A stretch of 23,798 nucleotides of DNA. Source: DASWJS01 sp036397035. Lineage in GTDB: Bacteria > Actinomycetota > AC-67. The notes below the pieces were generated by a model. That model searched no databases. It was given only the letters and a program-made list of their open reading frames with translations, and was not told the DNA's origin. Position numbers and translations under genes: made by a program. The DNA is taken from assembly GCA_036397035.1 (NCBI GenBank), contig DASWJS010000035.1, forward strand, positions 1 through 23,798. The letters run 5' to 3'. Below are positions 20,293 through 23,798 of this stretch, one piece after another (position 1 is the stretch's first letter; each line of letters opens with the position of its first letter).

Positions 20293-20910
20293 CTATCCGA
20301 GGTACGGCTCCAGCTCCGCGATCATCTGCTCCCGGGAACGGCCCGAGCCGACCATTCGGAAGCGCTCCTCGCCCTTGGCGAACAGGATCATGGTCGGGTA
20401 TCCCTCGACGTGGTGACGCTCGGGGACGGCGCGATGCTCGTCGACGTTGAGCTTCGCGACGCGCATCCTGCCTTCGAGTTCGTCGGCCACCTCTTTGAGC
20501 GTGGGCGCGAGGTGATGGCACGGCATGCACCACTCGGCCCAGAAGTCCACCAGCGTCGGGACGTCGGAGGTGATGAAGTCGTCGAACGACTCGGCGGTGA
20601 GCACGGGGAAGGACTCCGACGCCTCGTGCGCCGCGTCCACCACGGCCCGCATCGCGGCGCGCTCGTCCTCGGGGATCTCGATCTCGACGGTGTTCTCGGC
20701 GACGAACTCCTCCCAGACCGCACGCAGCGCTTCGTTCTCCTCCAGCTCGGTCCTGATCGTCTCCACCATCAGCCGCTTGGCTTCTTCCTCGCTCTCGCCC
20801 CGCACCGTGATGCCGAGCAACTCGAAGCGGCCGACCCAGGCGCCGTCCTGCTCGGCGTAGGTGGTGTGACTCTTCAGGTCGATCGCCTTGCGCTTCTTCG
20901 CGATCTCCAT
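20293..20910 (-). CDS. HicB-like domain fused to thioredoxin
   Basis: A 205-residue protein in two parts. Residues about 100-205 are a thioredoxin domain: FPVLTAESFDDFI, VDFWAEWCMPCHHLAPTL with active-site Cys128 and Cys131 (CMPC rather than the usual CGPC), the cis-proline EGYPTMILF and a final GRSREQMIAELEPYL. Residues about 8-75 (HTTYAEQDGAWVGRFELLG, ITVRGESEEEAKRLMVETI) resemble a HicB-like/RNase-H-like beta-beta-beta-alpha fold. No signal peptide is present, so it is cytoplasmic. The thioredoxin part should reduce disulfides or act as a chaperone; the N-terminal part may supply substrate specificity. The ATG has GGGAGGG about 6 bases upstream, and a -10-like TAGTCT lies 33 bases before the start. 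It is separated from the next gene by 57 bp. Confidence 0.85.
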   Translation of the reverse strand: MEIAKKRKAIDLKSHTTYAEQDGAWVGRFELLGITVRGESEEEAKRLMVETIRTELEENEALRAVWEEFVAENTVEIEIPEDERAAMRAVVDAAHEASESFPVLTAESFDDFITSDVPTLVDFWAEWCMPCHHLAPTLKEVADELEGRMRVAKLNVDEHRAVPERHHVEGYPTMILFAKGEERFRMVGSGRSREQMIAELEPYLG

Positions 20911-20943
20911 CGAGGCCCTCCCGTTCGGTGCGCGAACTCGTGC

Positions 20944-20949
20944 AGACTA
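20944..20949 (-). promoter_or_regulatory. Possible -10 box of the HicB-thioredoxin gene
   Basis: The minus strand reads TAGTCT, ending 33 bases before the ATG at 20910, giving a leader of about 26 bases that includes the strong GGGAGGG ribosome-binding site. Confidence 0.35.
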
Positions 20950-20992
20950 CCAACGGCGTCCAATGTGTCGAGATACCGTTGAAGGAAACGAA

Positions 20993-21736
20993 ATGCCCTG
21001 CGTCGAACCATGGGGAATGGCCCGCACCATGCGCCGAGTCCTGGCGACGCTGCTCCTGGCCGCCGCGGTGCACCCGGCGGCGGCGTTGCCGAGCGGAGCG
21101 CTGTACCGAGGCCTGAAGGTCTTCGTGCTCCACGACTGTCGCTGGAACGACCCGGCCCCGTTCGAGTGCGCGCAGGTCTGGCTGGTCGTGCCCGCGCCGC
21201 TGCTCGACGACTACTTCCTCGGCCGCCCGGGCACCGTGCCGGTGGACCCGGGCGAGGTCGACGGGTCCTCGCCGGTCGACTTCACCAAGCCGTGGGTGAT
21301 GATCGAGCACGTGCGCCGCTCGACCGCGCTCCCCGAGGACGCAGAGCTGCCCGAGCGCGTGTGCCTGACCGTGCAGAACGCCGCGGACATCGGCGTGACC
21401 ATCTTCGGCCTTCGCAGCAACCAAGCGCGAGCGCACGTGAACGCCGCGTGCGGCTCGCACGACTACGAAGTGACGTGGAGCTTCACCTTGCTGTCCCGCG
21501 ACCGGGCCGACGACGCGGCCGTGACGCAGAGCGAGGGCGACCAGGTCGCGATGACGATGCACGGGCGTGGTACGACCCACGTCGAGGCGCTCCACACCTC
21601 CCTGTGCATCGACGGGCGTTGCATGACCTTCGACGCGTCCGGCGACCGCGCGGGTCTCGTGGAGGGTACGTACCTGCCTCCCTACACGAGCGCGCGCTAC
21701 TACGAGGCCGACGACGTCGCCGTCGCCCGCCAGTAG
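20993..21736 (+). CDS. Secreted Cys-containing protein of unknown function
   Basis: I do not recognise this 247-residue protein. It begins with a short polar stretch, then MARTMRRVLATLLLAAAVHP, a Sec signal peptide likely cleaved near PAAA-LPSG. The mature part of about 215 residues holds six well-spaced cysteines (HDCRW, FECAQV, RVCLTV, NAACGS, SLCIDG, GRCMTF), which could form three disulfides outside the cell. Beta-strand-like sequence dominates. I chose the ATG at 20993 because GAAGGA lies 6-7 bases upstream; ATGs at 21017 and 21029 are alternatives that give a more ordinary signal peptide. It is divergent from the HicB-thioredoxin gene, and its stop is 5 bp from the ABC permease stop on the other strand. 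Confidence 0.75.
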   Translation: MPCVEPWGMARTMRRVLATLLLAAAVHPAAALPSGALYRGLKVFVLHDCRWNDPAPFECAQVWLVVPAPLLDDYFLGRPGTVPVDPGEVDGSSPVDFTKPWVMIEHVRRSTALPEDAELPERVCLTVQNAADIGVTIFGLRSNQARAHVNAACGSHDYEVTWSFTLLSRDRADDAAVTQSEGDQVAMTMHGRGTTHVEALHTSLCIDGRCMTFDASGDRAGLVEGTYLPPYTSARYYEADDVAVARQ

Positions 21737-21741
21737 CTTAG

Positions 21742-22548
21742 CTACCCGCGGCTTGCCGCCCGCTTGTAGCGTCGCACCGACAGCGGCATGAAGACCGCCA
21801 GGATGAGCGCGATCCACAGCAGCGTGTACGCCACGGGGTGGTTCAGCGACCAGGCGCCCGACTCCGAAATCGCGGGCACGGTATTGCCGAACGCCTCTCG
21901 CGCCGCCTGCGCCAGCGACGAGACCGGGTTCCACTCGGCGACCGCGCGCAGCACGTCCGGCAGGTTCTGGCTCGGCACGAACGTGTTGGCGATGAAGGTC
22001 AGCGGGAAGATGACCATGAAGGATGCGTTGTTGACCACCTCCACGCTCGGCACGATCAGGCCGACGTAGGCCATCACCCACGAGATGGCGTACGCGAACA
22101 GCAACAGCAGGAGGAACCCGCCGATCGCTTCCACCAGCGACGTCCGGATGCGCCATCCGACGATCAGGCCGGTGAGCGCCATCACGACCAGCGAGATCGA
22201 GTTGTTGACGATGTCGCTCGCCGTGCGTCCGACGAGCACCGCCGAGCGCGCCATCGGCAGAGACCGGAAGCGGTCGATAATCCCCTTCTGCATGTCGTCG
22301 GCGAGCCCCGCGCCGGTGAACGTCGCGCCGAAGATCACCGTCTGCGCGAAGACGCCCGCGATCAGGAACTCGCGGTAGGTGGTGCCGGGAATGTCGATCG
22401 AGCCGCCGAACACGTACGCGAACAGCAGCACGAACATGATCGGCGACATCGTCGTCCACACGAGGATGTCGGGCACGCGCCTCGTCTTGATCAGGTTTCG
22501 ACGCGCGACGACTCCGCCGTCGGCGAGCGTGTTCGCGAGGCTCGTCAT
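21742..22548 (-). CDS. ABC-2 type exporter permease (DrrB-like)
   Basis: A 268-residue permease of the ABC-2 family with about six membrane helices. It begins MTSLANTLADGGVVARRNLI and includes DILVWTTMSPIMFVLLFAYV, FGGSIDIPGTTYREFLIAGV, the coupling region ADDMQKGIIDRFRSLPMARS, which is characteristic of DrrB-type drug or lipid exporters, and FPLTFIANTFVPSQNLP near the end. It pairs with the upstream ATPase, whose TGA overlaps its ATG (ATGA, 22545-22548). The substrate is unknown; antibiotics, glycolipids and other hydrophobic molecules are exported by relatives. Confidence 0.94.
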   Translation of the reverse strand: MTSLANTLADGGVVARRNLIKTRRVPDILVWTTMSPIMFVLLFAYVFGGSIDIPGTTYREFLIAGVFAQTVIFGATFTGAGLADDMQKGIIDRFRSLPMARSAVLVGRTASDIVNNSISLVVMALTGLIVGWRIRTSLVEAIGGFLLLLLFAYAISWVMAYVGLIVPSVEVVNNASFMVIFPLTFIANTFVPSQNLPDVLRAVAEWNPVSSLAQAAREAFGNTVPAISESGAWSLNHPVAYTLLWIALILAVFMPLSVRRYKRAASRG

Positions 22549-23543
22549 GGGACCGGCTCCCTTTCCTGGGTCGGGGCCGCTTCGCCGTCCGCGCTGGGGC
22601 TCGCCTCCGCGGCGTGGCCGGTGAGCGTCAGGAAGACGTCGTCGAGCGTCGGGCGTCGCAAGCCGATGTCGAGCACCGCGACGCCGCTCGCGTGCAGCGC
22701 CTGCAACACCGTTTGCAGCGCCCCCGCTCCCCCGACCACGGCGGCGGTCAGACGCCGGCCCTGCTCGTCGATCTGCACCTCGCCGCCGGAGTTCCCGGCC
22801 AGCACCGACTGCGCGGACGCGATGTCGGCGTGCGTCTCCACGACGACCTCGACGCGCTCGCCGCCGATCTGGGTCTTGAGCTGGTCGGAGGTCCCGTGGG
22901 CGATCTTGCGGCCCTGGTCGATCACGATGATGTCGTCGGCGAGCCGGTCCGCTTCCTCCATGTACTGCGTGGTGAGCAGCAGGGTGCTGCCAGCGCGAAC
23001 CAGCTCGCGGATCGTGTCCCACAGCGCAAGGCGGCTGTGCGGGTCGAGCCCGGTGGTCGGCTCGTCCAGGAACAGCACTTCGGGCGCGGCGACGAGCGCG
23101 GCGGCCAGGTCGAGCCGGCGGCGCATGCCGCCCGAGTACGTCTTGGTCACGCGGTCCCCAGCGTCGGCCAGGTCGAAGCGCTCGAGCAGCTCGCGCGCGC
23201 GCCGCCGTGACCGCTCCCGTCCGAGCCGGTAGAGCCGCCCGACCATCTCCAGGTTCTCGTAGCCGGTCAGGTGCTCGTCGACGGCGGCGGTCTGACCGGA
23301 CAGCCCGATGCGCTCCCGCACCTTGTCCGGGTGCTTCAGCAGGTCGATGCCGGCGACTTCGGCCGAGCCGGCGTCGGGCTCCAGCAGCGTCGTCAGGATG
23401 CGCACCGCGGTCGTTTTGCCCGCGCCGTTCGGGCCGAGCAGCCCGAGCACCGTCCCCTTCGGGACCGTCAAGTCCAGCCCGTCCAGCGCCGTGACGCTGC
23501 CGTAGCGCTTCACCAGCCCCGAGGTTCGGATCATGTCAGTCAT
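22545..23543 (-). CDS. ABC exporter ATP-binding protein (DrrA-like)
   Basis: A 332-residue ATPase of the daunorubicin-resistance (DrrA) type. Walker A is GPNGAGKTT, the Q loop is in GLSGQTAAVDEHLTGYENLE, the signature is YSGGMRRRLDLA, Walker B is VLFLDEPTTGLD, and the switch region is TTQYMEEADRLAD, as in DrrA. The C-terminal 110 residues form the extra DUF4162-like domain ending RRPTLDDVFLTLTG. I chose the ATG at 23543 because GGGAG is 6 bases upstream; the in-frame ATG at 23549 directly abuts that GGGAG. It drives the coupled permease. A 22-bp inverted repeat 73 bp upstream is a probable repressor site. Confidence 0.95.
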   Translation of the reverse strand: MTDMIRTSGLVKRYGSVTALDGLDLTVPKGTVLGLLGPNGAGKTTAVRILTTLLEPDAGSAEVAGIDLLKHPDKVRERIGLSGQTAAVDEHLTGYENLEMVGRLYRLGRERSRRRARELLERFDLADAGDRVTKTYSGGMRRRLDLAAALVAAPEVLFLDEPTTGLDPHSRLALWDTIRELVRAGSTLLLTTQYMEEADRLADDIIVIDQGRKIAHGTSDQLKTQIGGERVEVVVETHADIASAQSVLAGNSGGEVQIDEQGRRLTAAVVGGAGALQTVLQALHASGVAVLDIGLRRPTLDDVFLTLTGHAAEASPSADGEAAPTQEREPVP

Positions 23544-23616
23544 CGCCATCTCCCTCGGCTCACCAACGCCCGAAGGCCGCCGCTCCTTCCCGTCCGAGCC
23601 CGATTCCGATACCCGT

Positions 23617-23638
23617 TTCGTTCCGCATTCGGAACGAA
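23617..23638. promoter_or_regulatory. 22-bp inverted repeat, probable TetR-type operator of the ABC exporter
   Basis: Arms TTCGTTCCG and CGGAACGAA (9 bp, perfect) around CATT. It lies between tRNA-Ala and the exporter genes, 73 bp upstream of the ATPase ATG. Size and symmetry fit TetR-family operators, and exporters of this type are often controlled by such repressors. There is no T-run, so it is not an intrinsic terminator. The regulator is not in the window. Confidence 0.6.
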
Positions 23639-23664
23639 CGGGGTATGAGAAGCCCGCCGGGGCG

Positions 23665-23737
23665 TGGAGACGATCGGATTCGAACCGACGACCCCCGGCT
23701 TGCAAAGCCGGTGCTCTACCAACTGAGCTACGTCCCC
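23665..23737 (-). tRNA. tRNA-Ala (anticodon TGC)
   Basis: A complete 73-base tRNA on the minus strand. Acceptor GGGGACG pairs with CGTCTCC and includes the G3-U70 pair that is the alanine identity signal. D arm GCTC-AGTTGGTA-GAGC; anticodon stem CCGGC/GCCGG with loop TTTGCAA (anticodon TGC); T arm GTCGG-TTCGAAT-CCGAT; discriminator A. CCA is not encoded and must be added, unlike the tRNA-Leu in this window. Confidence 0.97.
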
Positions 23738-23763
23738 GCGCGCGCATGGTAGCGCGCGCGGGG
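23734..23763. promoter_or_regulatory. 12-bp-arm inverted repeat around a tRNA-Ala -10 box
   Basis: Perfect arms CCCCGCGCGCGC and GCGCGCGCGGGG enclose ATGGTA, which on the minus strand is TACCAT, a TANNNT box. TACCAT ends 8 bases before the tRNA 5' end at 23737, so transcription may begin within a base or two of the mature tRNA. The right arm as transcribed includes the first four bases of the tRNA. Confidence 0.45.
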
Positions 23764-23798
23764 GCATGCACGGTGACGAATGAGGCGCGCGGCCCGGA

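Noticed and set aside
19964..22459. An 831-codon minus-strand open frame spanning the thioredoxin and permease region
   Set aside because: Most of it is Arg-rich out-of-frame sequence; the genes with recognisable motifs lie in other frames, except where it crosses genes on the opposite strand.
23544..23771. N-terminal extension of the ABC ATPase frame up to 23771
   Set aside because: It would translate through the tRNA-Ala gene and the operator; the ATG at 23543 has a well-spaced ribosome-binding site and matches the family start.

Overview
The window is about 24 kb of high-GC DNA, by eye in the high 60s percent. It most likely comes from an actinobacterium outside the well-studied mycobacteria and streptomycetes, perhaps a deep-branching or environmental lineage. 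The main evidence is the core block at 6703-16494. It has a divergent tRNA-Leu, then fhaA, fhaB, pstP, rodA, pbpA and pknB, with trpG convergent and crgA beyond. This order and the relative orientations are those I recall from Mycobacterium tuberculosis (leuT to crgA), with two differences: there is only one kinase gene (no pknA), and a fatty-acyl-CoA ligase sits between trpG and crgA.

Layout, left to right. 20-3803 (minus strand): a small secreted protein, an acyl-CoA dehydrogenase, and a translationally coupled amidohydrolase plus alpha/beta-hydrolase-fold pair. 3905-5755: a DedA membrane protein convergent with a two-module dCTP deaminase. 5842-6645: a VapBC-like toxin-antitoxin pair with its own compact promoter/operator, beside tRNA-Leu(CAG). 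6910-13813: the Ser/Thr phospho-signalling and cell-wall elongation operon, in which five of the six genes from fhaB onward are joined by 4-base start/stop overlaps. 13818-16215: the trpG and fadD pair. 16254-17187: crgA, a CsoR copper sensor with an intact operator, and an FmdB-type zinc ribbon. 17192-18683: a thiolase and a small membrane zinc-ribbon protein. 18777-20910: a GT-B glycosyltransferase, a PGPGW-type membrane protein and a fused HicB-like/thioredoxin protein. 20993-21736: a Cys-rich secreted protein. 21742-23543: a DrrAB-type ABC exporter below a TetR-type operator. 23665-23737: tRNA-Ala(TGC).

How the parts fit. PknB (PASTA sensor kinase), PstP (phosphatase) and the FHA proteins should form a phosphorylation circuit that controls RodA/PbpA peptidoglycan synthesis; CrgA links to divisome and elongasome assembly. 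FadD, acyl-CoA dehydrogenase and thiolase point to fatty-acid or lipid use, although they lie in separate transcription units.

The most unusual items are these. (1) PknB ends in an acidic, two-cysteine tail (CNDGFDNDLDGFVD...) that looks like a calcium-binding module added to the PASTA sensor. (2) A HicB-like domain is fused to thioredoxin. (3) A recurrent promoter layout has a TANNNT box exactly 7 bases before an ATG, implying leaderless transcripts; one of these boxes is two-way. (4) Every convergent protein-gene pair has stops 4-5 bp apart or overlapping, with no visible terminator. (5) An alpha/beta-hydrolase-fold protein lacks its nucleophile serine. No gap without a gene exceeds about 125 bases. 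I saw no CRISPR array, insertion sequence or replication origin.
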